Program-made: the position numbers and the translations under genes
In this document: positions 8,376 through 16,377 of the stretch, piece after piece
How the letters are laid out: each line of letters opens with the position of its first letter
How positions within the stretch are numbered: the stretch's first letter is position 1
Notes under the pieces: generated by a model
Seen by the model: only the letters and a program-made list of their open reading frames with translations
What the model was told of the DNA's origin: nothing
Databases searched by the model: none
Assembly (NCBI GenBank): GCA_035513175.1
Contig: DATKCN010000129.1
Coordinates: forward strand, 1 to 29,041
Direction: 5' to 3'
Length of the DNA: 29,041 nt
From: DATKCN01 sp035513175
GTDB lineage: Bacteria > Chloroflexota > Chloroflexia > Thermomicrobiales > CFX8

Positions 8376-9738
8376 GCGGGTGGTCCCATCTATCCACGGC
8401 GCGTGGCCCGGATGTCCTACGAATCGTGGAGATAGTTGACGCGCAACGCTCCGCAAGCGCCGCGGTTGCGATCAGCAACAGGCTGGCAGCGGCGAGTCTC
8501 CCGGTCCATGTCAACACCGGGCTGCCGGTTACGAAGAAGCCGGAGATCATCACGTTGGACCCGTCGTCGTTGTTCGCGACGAGAACGAGGGTATGCCGCG
8601 ACGCGGATAGGCCGGTGAACAGCGGATGCGCGGTGTCGCGCGCTTGCGTCGCGCCGAGGTCGTACGAGACATCAGGGTGCGGGGACAGGCCTGTCGCTGG
8701 CGGATCGATCCAGGCATGGACGATGCCCGCGTTCGGGGAACGGACGCCGAGCAGATACATGTCCGTGCCAACGAAGTCGAACGTGAGCGTTGCCGACGCC
8801 GTCGTCACTCGCAGGTAGGTGACCGTGCCGACGCGCACCGTCTCCCATTCGCCGAGACGTTCGACGCTCTCGAGCGTGGCGTTCGAGAATCCGATCAGCA
8901 GGCCATCCGAGTGCCCGGACACGGCTGCAATCGCGGCGGTCGTCGAATCGACATTGACATCCGGGGTGGGCCTGATAAGCACAATGGCAACGTGCGACGT
9001 CTCCATGATTGCGCGCCGCGCGTCCTGGAGTACGGCTGGCGCGACCGGAGCGTCGATCTGCAGCGAAACGGCCACGTAACCTTTCGCCGCTTCGCCGGAT
9101 TCGATCTCCGTCAGGATGTCGTCGGGATCGCGCGTGTCGATCAGCGTCAACGGCGCTCCCGACGATACGGGGAACAGAGTCGCCGCGACGCCGGCCGCGC
9201 GGGGGTTGATGTTCCCCATGGCTTCCGCCACAGCTGCCTGCCACTCCGGCTCGGACGCATGATTGCAGGCGAACACGTAGGCGATCGCGTCCGGGTAGCG
9301 TTCGATCAATGCTTCGACGGCAATTGCAGCGGTCTCGACAGCGTCCGTCACCGCATCCGGCCGCCTGAGGCACGCGGCAAGCGGGGAGCCTACCCCCGCC
9401 TCGACGAGTGAATCCAGCGCGGCCAATGCGGCATCCTGGACGTCTGCCTGTCCGAGGGCCCGGACGACGTCGGCGTCTACGGGAATTACGATAAGGCCCG
9501 GGGCCTGGCTGTTGTCGGTCGTGAGCCATTGATACGCCGACAGTGATGAATGCTGGCGCAGATCGAGCCCCAACACGCTGTGTCGATTAAACGGCAGGGG
9601 AGACGTGGGAGGTTCGACCATACCGACGCCACGCGTGCCCTGCTCGGCCCATCCGAGGCACACGTAACTGAGGCACGCGATGACGAACGCAGACCAACTG
9701 AGAGTGCGTCGCGCTCGGTCGTTACTTATCAGGAGCAT
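8353..9738 (-). CDS. Membrane-anchored extracytoplasmic protein of unknown function
   Basis: First gene of the polysaccharide operon, 461 residues. A hydrophobic segment near residues 14-31 (LSWSAFVIACLSYVCLGW) acts as an anchor or uncleaved signal. A C-terminal span near residues 408-430 is followed by a short basic tail. The outside part seems to have two domains. Residues about 55-290 alternate strand- and helix-like stretches (GLIVIPVDADVVRAL, AYVFACNHASEPEW, VAIVLIRPTP), reminiscent of an alpha/beta barrel such as a glycoside hydrolase. Residues about 300-400 look like a beta-sandwich carbohydrate-binding module (TLTFDFVGTDMYLLG, ARDTAHPLFTGLSASRHTLVLV). I do not recognise a named family and no catalytic pair can be assigned. 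Context suggests a role in glycan handling at the cell surface. Confidence 0.6.
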   Translation of the reverse strand: MLLISNDRARRTLSWSAFVIACLSYVCLGWAEQGTRGVGMVEPPTSPLPFNRHSVLGLDLRQHSSLSAYQWLTTDNSQAPGLIVIPVDADVVRALGQADVQDAALAALDSLVEAGVGSPLAACLRRPDAVTDAVETAAIAVEALIERYPDAIAYVFACNHASEPEWQAAVAEAMGNINPRAAGVAATLFPVSSGAPLTLIDTRDPDDILTEIESGEAAKGYVAVSLQIDAPVAPAVLQDARRAIMETSHVAIVLIRPTPDVNVDSTTAAIAAVSGHSDGLLIGFSNATLESVERLGEWETVRVGTVTYLRVTTASATLTFDFVGTDMYLLGVRSPNAGIVHAWIDPPATGLSPHPDVSYDLGATQARDTAHPLFTGLSASRHTLVLVANNDDGSNVMISGFFVTGSPVLTWTGRLAAASLLLIATAALAERCASTISTIRRTSGPRAVDRWDHPRGFTRQR

Positions 9739-9899
9739 GCGTGCCAGCTCTCAACCGCTGAGCGCGAGCGGCATCCGATGTCATGTTTCTGATAGGACGT
9801 TATCTTGGACGTGACGTTACCAAGACGGGAAAATGTGACCGGTCCAGAGTTCTGTACACTACGAACCATGGCATGCATTGAAACACGACAGGAGCGTAG

Positions 9900-10748
9900 A
9901 TGCTCGGAATTATTGGCGGCAGCGGATTGTATGCCCTTCCGGCGATCGAGCACGTCGAACGCCATCACGTTGCCACGCCGTTCGGGCTGCCGTCCGATTC
10001 GATCGTTTCCGGCCGAATCGCTGGCAACGACATCGCGTTCCTGAGCCGCCACGATGTCGGACATCGGCTGGCGCCCTCTGAGATACCGTATGCCGCCAAC
10101 GTGTGTGCCATGAAAATGGTCGGCGTGACGCGCCTGGTGTCGATCAGCGCGGTTGGTAGCCTGCGAGAGCGTCTCAAGCCCCGATCGTTCGTCGTGCCGG
10201 ACCAGACCATCGATCGAACTGTCGGACGACGCCGCAGCTTTTTCGGCGATGGCGCGGTGGCACATGTGTCGCTGGCCGATCCGTTCTGTCCCGAGCTGTC
10301 GTGTTGGCTGGCTGACTGCGCGATGGCAGGTGGCCTGTCGGTCAGCACGGGCGGGACATACGTTTGTATCGAGGGACCACAATTCTCGACGCGCGCGGAG
10401 TCGAAACTGTTTCGCGCCTGGGGCGCCAGCATCGTCGGAATGACGGCGCTGCCTGAGGCGCGCCTGGCGCGAGAGGCAGAACTCTGCTACGCGTGCCTGG
10501 CAATGGTCACCGACTATGATGTGTGGCACGCGCAGGAGGGTCCGGTCAATGTGCAAGGGGTGCTCGAGAACCTCGCCGTGATGACAGACGCTGTGCAGAC
10601 GATCATCATGACCCTGGCTCAGCGGCCGTCGCACGTCTGTGCCAGCGGTTGTGCATCCGCGCTTGAGGGCGCGATCGTAACGAATACGGAAACCATCGGA
10701 AGGGACACGCGCAAACGGCTCGATCCCATTGCGTCGAGGTATTGGTGA
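9900..10748 (+). CDS. mtnP: S-methyl-5'-thioadenosine phosphorylase
   Basis: A 282-residue member of the PNP/MTAP family. It has the N-terminal GIIGGSGLY phosphate-loop motif and TPFGLPSD. LSRHDVGH keeps the Arg-His phosphate-binding pair of the usual GRHG.GH motif. IEGPQFSTRAES and GMTALPEARLAREAELCYA follow, then MVTDYDVWH, whose DYD pattern is the adenine-type signature of MTA phosphorylases. It splits 5'-methylthioadenosine with phosphate to adenine and methylthioribose-1-phosphate in methionine salvage. The ATG has an AGGAG ribosome-binding site 5 nt upstream (9890-9894). The stop overlaps the next start as GTGA, so it is translationally coupled to the FtsW/RodA gene. A purine nucleoside phosphorylase is less likely because of the DYD motif. 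The 161-nt gap to the divergent polysaccharide operon must hold both promoters, but I see no convincing boxes there. Confidence 0.9.
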   Translation: MLGIIGGSGLYALPAIEHVERHHVATPFGLPSDSIVSGRIAGNDIAFLSRHDVGHRLAPSEIPYAANVCAMKMVGVTRLVSISAVGSLRERLKPRSFVVPDQTIDRTVGRRRSFFGDGAVAHVSLADPFCPELSCWLADCAMAGGLSVSTGGTYVCIEGPQFSTRAESKLFRAWGASIVGMTALPEARLAREAELCYACLAMVTDYDVWHAQEGPVNVQGVLENLAVMTDAVQTIIMTLAQRPSHVCASGCASALEGAIVTNTETIGRDTRKRLDPIASRYW

Positions 10749-12064
10749 CAGCCTGGGTGGGCGCACTGGTGGGCCGCGTCCGTTTCACCGAACTGCAGCT
10801 GCTCGTTGTGCCGTCGGTGATGACGGTCGTCGGGCTGTTAACGATCTTTCTCGCGTCTACTCGCGATCTGAATTGGGACTGGCGCGACATCTGGGTATCG
10901 CTCGCGTTCATGGTAGCCGTGTTCGGGATCTCCTTGTGGCTGAGCGCCAACCAATTCCGAGGCGATCAGGTGATCTTCCCGATAGTCGTGGCGCTCGCGG
11001 GTCTCGGGTTGCTGATGATTCAGCGTCTCGCGCCCGACTTGACGGAAGCTGACCACGCGTTTCGCAATCTCGCCCGCAATCAGCTGATTTACCTCGCTAT
11101 CGGGCTGTCGCTGCTGCTGTGCGTCTGTACGTTCGTCCGCCAGATCGGCTGGCTGCGACGGTACAAGTACACCTGGGCGCTGCTGGGGCTGGCGATGATG
11201 GCCGTCACGATGGTTATCGGCACAGAGCTCAACGGCGCGAAGCTGTGGATTGAGGTTGGTCCGTTCAGCATCCAGCCATCCGAGCCGGCCAAAGTGGCCA
11301 TGGTCGTATTCCTTGCGGCGTACCTTGCCGAGAATCGTGAGCTGATCGTCTCGAATTACCGGGTTGGTCCGTTCAATCTCCCGCCGATTCCGTACCTGAT
11401 GCCGATGGTGCTCATGTGGGCCTTCTCATTGTTGATTGTGGTGCTTCAGAATGACCTGGGCACTGCGATGCTGTTCTTCGGCGTGTTTCTAGCGATGCTG
11501 TATCTGGCCAGCGGGCGACTCCTGTACGTCGTGACCGGACTTGCGTGCTTCGGGATTGGTGTCTACGCGGCGCTTCAGCTTTTTCCGCGCATCACAGTGC
11601 GTGTGTCGAACTGGCTCGACCCATGGCAGGACCCACTTGACGCCGGATATCAGGGAGTGCAGTCAGAGTACGCATTGGCAACTGGACAATTTTTCGGGAC
11701 CGGACTGGCGCAAGGGAACCCGACATTCATCCCGGAGGTGCACAGCGACTATGTGTTCTCGGCGATCGGCGAGGAACTGGGGTTGCTGGGCGCTGTAGTC
11801 GTGCTGCTCCTGTTCTTGCTGCTGGCCTTTCGAGGTTTCTTCATATCATTGCGCGCGCGGGACACATTCGGGCAGTTCCTCGCGGTGGGATTGACGACCG
11901 TGTTTGCGCTGCAATCCTTAATCATTGTCGCCGGGGTCGTGCGATTGATCCCGCTCACCGGCATCACGCTCCCGTTCATCAGCGCGGGCGGCAGCTCACT
12001 GATCACAAACTTTCTGATGGTTGGGCTGCTCATGCGGATATCTGATCCGGACCTGGCGCGCTGA
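10745..12064 (+). CDS. FtsW/RodA/SpoVE family peptidoglycan glycosyltransferase
   Basis: About 439 residues with 10-12 membrane spans. The SEDS family signatures are clear: a segment with ELNGAKLWIEVGPFSIQPSEPAK (the conserved GA.RWI..G....QPSE.AK element), VVLQNDLGTAMLFF (the conserved Asp of the active cavity region), VRVSNWLDPWQDPLDAGYQ, VHSDYVFSAIGEELGLLG and IPLTGITLPFISAGGSSL. SEDS proteins polymerise lipid II together with a class B PBP, and the next gene supplies such a partner. I chose GTG 10745 (overlapping the mtnP stop, with GAGGT 4 nt upstream) over the TTG at 10742. FtsW and RodA cannot be separated safely; the adjacent PBP arrangement resembles the actinobacterial rodA-pbpA pair. 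Confidence 0.9.
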   Translation: MTAWVGALVGRVRFTELQLLVVPSVMTVVGLLTIFLASTRDLNWDWRDIWVSLAFMVAVFGISLWLSANQFRGDQVIFPIVVALAGLGLLMIQRLAPDLTEADHAFRNLARNQLIYLAIGLSLLLCVCTFVRQIGWLRRYKYTWALLGLAMMAVTMVIGTELNGAKLWIEVGPFSIQPSEPAKVAMVVFLAAYLAENRELIVSNYRVGPFNLPPIPYLMPMVLMWAFSLLIVVLQNDLGTAMLFFGVFLAMLYLASGRLLYVVTGLACFGIGVYAALQLFPRITVRVSNWLDPWQDPLDAGYQGVQSEYALATGQFFGTGLAQGNPTFIPEVHSDYVFSAIGEELGLLGAVVVLLLFLLLAFRGFFISLRARDTFGQFLAVGLTTVFALQSLIIVAGVVRLIPLTGITLPFISAGGSSLITNFLMVGLLMRISDPDLAR

Positions 12065-13725
12065 TGTCGACGTTCATACGGGCTTCAGCGTTTCTGGCCG
12101 CGTTGATCGTGCTCGCGTTCGGCTTCACCGGAACCGGCGAATCAGCAGACCGAACGTGGCTCGTGTGCCTTGGCGTATCCGGCGCGCTGTTCACCGTAAG
12201 CTGGTGGCCGAGCTCGACGCGATCTCTCCCGCTGTACAACCGTACCCTGCTGCGCTGGGCGACGATCGTTCTGGTCGGATTCGCTCTGGTCTCGGTGCAG
12301 TTGGTGCGCATACAGATCGTCGAAAGTGCCCGCATCTCCAGCCGCGTGGAGGAGACAGCGGACGGCGAATTCATCGCGAATCCTCGAGCGCGCCTCGCGT
12401 CGTTGGAGGCGCGGCGCGGACGGATCTTCGACACGAACGGCGTCGTGCTCGCGGACACGGTGCTGAGGGACGACGGAACGTACGAGCGCAGATACCCAGT
12501 GCTGGCGACCGCCCCGCTGATCGGCTACTTCTCCCCTTCGTTGTTTGGCTCATCGAACATCGAGCGTGAGTTTGATGATTACCTGTCGGGTGCACGGGGC
12601 GGCAACCCGATTGCTGAGTGGCTGGACGGAATCCTGAACGCGGAGAGCGCGGGCTACAATCTGTCTCTGACCATCGACGCTCGACTTCAGCAGCGCGCGG
12701 TCGATCTGCTCGACGGACGACCTGGCGCGGTGATTCTGATGGATGCTTCAACCGGCGCGGTCACAGCGATGGCTGGAGCGCCGGTGTTTGACCCCAATCG
12801 TCTCTACGCCAACCTTGGACAGCAGGATGCCGTGGAATTGGCGGCGATACATGCCTACTGGCAGGAGTTGATCGCCGATCCGAATGCTCCGCTCGTTTTT
12901 CGTCCCACACAGGGGCTGTATAACCCTGGCTCGACGTTCAAGACGGTTACCGCGTCCGCGTTGCTGGATCAGGGGATAGCCACGACTGGCACGATTTTCC
13001 GCGATGAAGGTCTGCTGGAAGTCGAGGGCCGCATTATCGAGGAGCCGAATCGGCCCGATCCGTCGCAAGTGGACTTCACCCTCGAACAGGCGTACGCATG
13101 GTCGCTGAATGTCGTGTTTGCGCAGATCGGACTCCAGCTCCGGGGTGATGCGATTTGGGACTATGCTTCCCGCTTCGGATTCGGCGACGCCGTTCCGTTT
13201 GACATTGACACCAGTGAGAGCCAGATCGCGGGGTCGCGCGACGCGTTGAACAGCCTGACGTTGTTAGCCGACACCGGGTACGGGCAGGGCCAGATTCTCA
13301 GTACGCCATTGCAGATGGCGCTGGTGCTTTCGGCTGTCGTCAATGGAGGCGAGATCATGCAGCCGTTCGTCGTGCATCAGGTGATCGACGAGGAGGGGGA
13401 CGTGCTGACGACGTTCGGCAACAATCGCTGGCGGCGCGTCATGTCCGCCGACACCGCCTCGGCGATGCGCGAGCTGTTGATAGCCACGGTTGAGTACGGG
13501 TATTCGACGGGAGCCGCAATTGACGGAGTCGTCGTCGGCGGGAAGACGGGGACCGCAGAGCTGGACGAGGGCGAGCCACATTCGTGGTTTACCGGCTTCG
13601 CCGAAGATGGCGATCGCAGGCTGGTCGTAACCGTCATCGTCGAGCGCGGTGGTCCGGGCTCGCAGACGGCGTTGCCGATCGGCCGCGCGATGCTCGAAGC
13701 AGCGATGCAGGATGAGCGAGAGTGA
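12064..13725 (+). CDS. Class B penicillin-binding protein (peptidoglycan transpeptidase)
   Basis: A 553-residue transpeptidase with all three active-site motifs: STFK (catalytic Ser290, Lys293), SLN (Ser347-Asn349) and KTGT (494-497). Upstream, RRGRIFDTNGVVLAD is the usual start of the PBP-dimer region, and residues 200-235 have SLTIDARLQQRAVDLL. It cross-links peptidoglycan outside the membrane and should pair with the SEDS protein, whose stop it overlaps by one base. The N-terminus is unusual. Besides the normal anchor at about 64-82 there are two further hydrophobic segments, about 8-22 and 31-48, so the protein may cross the membrane three times. Whether the partner process is elongation or division is not shown. 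Confidence 0.9.
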   Translation: MSTFIRASAFLAALIVLAFGFTGTGESADRTWLVCLGVSGALFTVSWWPSSTRSLPLYNRTLLRWATIVLVGFALVSVQLVRIQIVESARISSRVEETADGEFIANPRARLASLEARRGRIFDTNGVVLADTVLRDDGTYERRYPVLATAPLIGYFSPSLFGSSNIEREFDDYLSGARGGNPIAEWLDGILNAESAGYNLSLTIDARLQQRAVDLLDGRPGAVILMDASTGAVTAMAGAPVFDPNRLYANLGQQDAVELAAIHAYWQELIADPNAPLVFRPTQGLYNPGSTFKTVTASALLDQGIATTGTIFRDEGLLEVEGRIIEEPNRPDPSQVDFTLEQAYAWSLNVVFAQIGLQLRGDAIWDYASRFGFGDAVPFDIDTSESQIAGSRDALNSLTLLADTGYGQGQILSTPLQMALVLSAVVNGGEIMQPFVVHQVIDEEGDVLTTFGNNRWRRVMSADTASAMRELLIATVEYGYSTGAAIDGVVVGGKTGTAELDEGEPHSWFTGFAEDGDRRLVVTVIVERGGPGSQTALPIGRAMLEAAMQDERE

Positions 13726-13751
13726 CATAAGCCGTCCTCCGGGATCTGAAA

Positions 13752-13780
13752 TTGCGCGATGTGTGGCGCTGTTCTAAGAT
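13752..13780 (+). promoter_or_regulatory. Weak candidate promoter for the acyl-CoA synthetase gene
   Basis: TTGCGC and TAAGAT are separated by 17 bp in the 201-nt gap after the PBP gene. Box matches to the sigma-70 consensus are 3/6 and 4/6. Transcription would start near 13787 and give a leader of about 140 nt, for which I see no recognised riboswitch. Confidence 0.25.
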
Positions 13781-13926
13781 ACCAGCAGCCTGAACCAGGG
13801 ATCGGGGCAGGAAGGCAACGCGCCAGTTTTCCAGAATCGCTCCTCAGCAGGTTCCGGACATCTTCCGAACTTCGCCTCCAATTGCGCGTTGCGCGCACGC
13901 TGGCACCACGCGCGGAAGGGATCTGC

Positions 13927-16056
13927 ATGAGCTACGACCAGACTGCGGTGCGGACCGTCCTTGATCAGGTCCGCGTTGACGGGCGCACGTCGCTGACGGC
14001 TGAGGAGGCCCGCAGCGTCTGCCAGGCGTATGACATTACGACACCCGGCGAAGGGCTGGCGCAGTCGGCAGCCGAGGCGAAGCAGCTGGCGCGGGATCTC
14101 GGTCATCCTGTTGTGCTGAAGATCGCGTCCGCGGACATCCTACATAAAACCGACGCTGGTGGGGTCGTCACGGATCTCGACTCTGATGACGCGGTGGGGC
14201 AGGCGTATGAGGAGATCATCGCTAACGCGAAATCCTACAACCCCGACGCCAGCATAGACGGTGTTCAGGTTCAGCAGATGGTTCCCGCCGCCCATCAGAT
14301 CATCGTCGGCGCGGTGAGCGATCCGAGCTTCGGGAAGCTGGTCGCGGTCGGTCTTGGCGGTGTGCTCGTCGAGGTGCTGCGCGATGTCACGTTCCGGCTC
14401 GCTCCGGTCAGCCGCGACGAGGCACGGTCGATGTTCGACGACCTGCGCGGCGGGGCCGTCCTGAGCGGCGTGCGCGGGATGCCGGGCGCCGACCTGGACG
14501 TGCTGGCCGGGCTGGTCGAGAACGTGTCCCAACTGGTAGCTGACTTCCCCGAGATCCATGAGCTCGACCTGAACCCGGTCTTTGCCAGCGAGTCCGGCGC
14601 TGTCGCCGTCGACGCGCGAATCATCGTCGATTTCGCGCCAGCGCCAGCGCGCTTCCGGCCAGCGCAGGACGAGATTCTGGGCGCGATGCGCCGCATCATG
14701 CAGCCTGCCGCGATTGCCGTCATCGGCGCCTCGCCGGAAGACGGCAAGATCGGCAATTCAGTGATGAAGAACCTGATCAACGGCGGCTACGCGGGCGAGA
14801 TCTACCCAATTCACCCACGTGCGGAGGAGATCCTGGGCCGGCGCTGCTACAAGAGCGTTCTGGAAGTCCCTGGTGAGATCGATGTCGCCGTCTTCTGCAT
14901 TCCGGCCAAGTTCGTTGCCGGAGTGCTGGCGGAGGTCGGCCAGAAGGAGATCCCCGGCGCGGTCCTGATCCCGTCCGGCTTCGCCGAGATTGGCGAGGTC
15001 GAGTTGCAGGACGAGGTCCTGAGAGTCGCCCGCGAGCACAACGTGCGCCTGATGGGGCCGAACATTTATGGCTTCTACTACACGCCGGCAAACCTGTGCG
15101 CGACGTTCTGCACTCCGTACAACGAACGCGGCAAGGTCGCTCTCTCCTCGCAAAGTGGCGGCGTTGGGATGGCGATCATCGGCTTCAGCCGCTCGAACGA
15201 GATGGGCGTCTCGGCGATCGTCGGACTCGGCAACAAGGCTGACATCGACGAGGATGACCTGCTGACGTTCTTCGAGCAGGACGACAACACGCAGGTGATC
15301 GCGATGCACGTCGAGGACCTGAAGGATGGCCGGTCGTTCGCGGAGGTCGCCCGACGCGTCTCGAAGCATAAGCCGATCGTCGTCCTCAAGGCGGGCCGGA
15401 CTTCCATGGGAGCGAGAGCCGCCAAGTCGCACACCGGCGCGCTGGCCGGCAACGACCAGATCTACGACGCGGTCCTGCGGCAGAGTGGAGTGATTCGCGC
15501 GCTCAGCCTCAACGACATGCTGGAGTTCGCGCGCGGGCTGGAGGTGTTGCCGACGCCTGCCGGCGAGAACGTGCTGATTATCACCGGCGCGGGCGGCTCC
15601 GGCGTGCTGCTGGCCGACGCGTGCGTTGACAACGGCCTGCAACTGATGATGATGCCGCCCGATCTGGACGCCGCGTTCCGCGAATACATCCCGCCTTTTG
15701 GCGCGTCGGGTAATCCGGTCGACATCACCGGCGGCGAACCGCCCTCGACCTATCGGCAAACGCTCAGGTTGGCGCTGGATGACGACCGCGTGCATGCCCT
15801 GATACTGGGTTACTGGCACACAATCATCACGCCGCCGATGACGTTCGCGACCCTGCTCAGCGAGGAGATCGAGGCGGCGCGCGATCGGGGTGTCAACAAG
15901 CCGGTTGTCGCGTCGCTGGTCGGCGATGTCGAGGTTGAGGACGCCTGCCGTCATCTAATGCAACACCGCGTGCTCGCCTATCCGTACACGACCGAGAAGC
16001 CGGTCGCGGTCCTCGGAGCGAAGTATCGCTGGGCGAGACAGGCAGGGCTGATCTAG
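13927..16056 (+). CDS. NDP-forming acyl-CoA synthetase, fused beta-alpha (acetate-CoA ligase, ADP-forming, family)
   Basis: A 709-residue fusion. An ATP-grasp (beta) domain at about 1-235 carries LHKTDAGGV with the conserved His73. A CoA-binding domain at about 255-385 carries AVIGASPEDGKIGN. A succinyl-CoA-ligase-like domain at about 400-540 carries LSSQSGGVGM and KSHTGALAGND, where His502 is the phospho-histidine of the family. A C-terminal ACD segment follows (VLIITGAGGSGVLLAD). The order beta then alpha is the reverse of many ACD fusions. The family interconverts acyl-CoA, ADP and phosphate with acid, ATP and CoA. The ATG at 13927 has GGAAGGGA just upstream; the frame is open further up, but without a good start. 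Its place at the head of an Oxc/Frc locus suggests oxalate or formate as the acid, which is an inference. Confidence 0.85.
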   Translation: MSYDQTAVRTVLDQVRVDGRTSLTAEEARSVCQAYDITTPGEGLAQSAAEAKQLARDLGHPVVLKIASADILHKTDAGGVVTDLDSDDAVGQAYEEIIANAKSYNPDASIDGVQVQQMVPAAHQIIVGAVSDPSFGKLVAVGLGGVLVEVLRDVTFRLAPVSRDEARSMFDDLRGGAVLSGVRGMPGADLDVLAGLVENVSQLVADFPEIHELDLNPVFASESGAVAVDARIIVDFAPAPARFRPAQDEILGAMRRIMQPAAIAVIGASPEDGKIGNSVMKNLINGGYAGEIYPIHPRAEEILGRRCYKSVLEVPGEIDVAVFCIPAKFVAGVLAEVGQKEIPGAVLIPSGFAEIGEVELQDEVLRVAREHNVRLMGPNIYGFYYTPANLCATFCTPYNERGKVALSSQSGGVGMAIIGFSRSNEMGVSAIVGLGNKADIDEDDLLTFFEQDDNTQVIAMHVEDLKDGRSFAEVARRVSKHKPIVVLKAGRTSMGARAAKSHTGALAGNDQIYDAVLRQSGVIRALSLNDMLEFARGLEVLPTPAGENVLIITGAGGSGVLLADACVDNGLQLMMMPPDLDAAFREYIPPFGASGNPVDITGGEPPSTYRQTLRLALDDDRVHALILGYWHTIITPPMTFATLLSEEIEAARDRGVNKPVVASLVGDVEVEDACRHLMQHRVLAYPYTTEKPVAVLGAKYRWARQAGLI

Positions 16057-16068
16057 CGGGACATCGCG

Positions 16069-16244
16069 TTGGCCACGCAGGCGGAACTCTTCCAGCCGGA
16101 GGAAAAGACCAACGTCGCCTTCGTCATTCCCACGGCGGCCTGAGGCTCACCTATCAGGGATTCCGCGCGCAGATCGAATCGCCGAAGGGAGCGCTGCTGG
16201 CCGGCGCCCTGACTCCGGGCTCATTCGCCGCCCGTAAATGGTAG
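16069..16244 (+). pseudogene. Frameshifted relic of an AMP-forming acyl-CoA ligase N-terminus
   Basis: Two frames join into one recognisable N-terminus. From TTG 16069 the first frame reads LATQAELFQPEEKTNVAFVI and PT before drifting to a TGA at 16141. A shift near 16130 gives GGLRLTYQGFRAQIESPKGA and then LLAGALTPG up to TAG 16242. The pattern of a substrate-independent start followed by LTY..(F/L)RA.(I/V)E...GALL is that of ANL-superfamily acyl-CoA synthetases, where the catalytic core would come next but is missing. It sits between the ACD gene and the regulator of an oxalate locus, so an oxalate-CoA ligase ancestor is plausible but unproven. The similarity is short. Confidence 0.45.
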
Positions 16245-16301
16245 AACGGGACGCGGCAGACACGGTGGCATTGATATCTGGTCCTAAATTGTTGAAGCAG
16301 T

Positions 16302-16322
16302 TGGTATGTATAATGTATACCA
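16302..16322 (+). promoter_or_regulatory. Operator-like inverted repeat over a consensus -10 box, before gntR
   Basis: TGGTAT (16302-16307) and ATACCA (16317-16322) form a perfect inverted repeat with a 9-nt spacer, and the spacer contains a consensus TATAAT at 16309-16314. TGGTAT/ATACCA halves resemble operators of GntR-family regulators. No good -35 box lies at the right distance, so the promoter may need activation or use a weak one. The position, 56 nt before the GntR gene, suggests autoregulation and possibly control of oxc-frc. Confidence 0.5.
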
Positions 16323-16377
16323 GGATTCGGTCTCACGCTCTCGGCGCGTTTTCTGATCGTATGGCAGGAAACTCCCA

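Noticed and set aside
9729..10766. 345-residue minus-strand frame
   Set aside because: It mirrors the mtnP gene, has a biased Arg/His/Gln composition and shows no domain; mtnP motifs are clear on the other strand.
13759..13926. Extended N-terminus of the acyl-CoA synthetase starting at 13759
   Set aside because: The 56 extra residues do not resemble the ATP-grasp family, and ATG 13927 has a good ribosome-binding site.
14758..15954. 398-residue minus-strand frame
   Set aside because: It is a high-GC shadow of the acyl-CoA synthetase, with low-complexity Arg/Gln/His-rich sequence and no recognisable motif.
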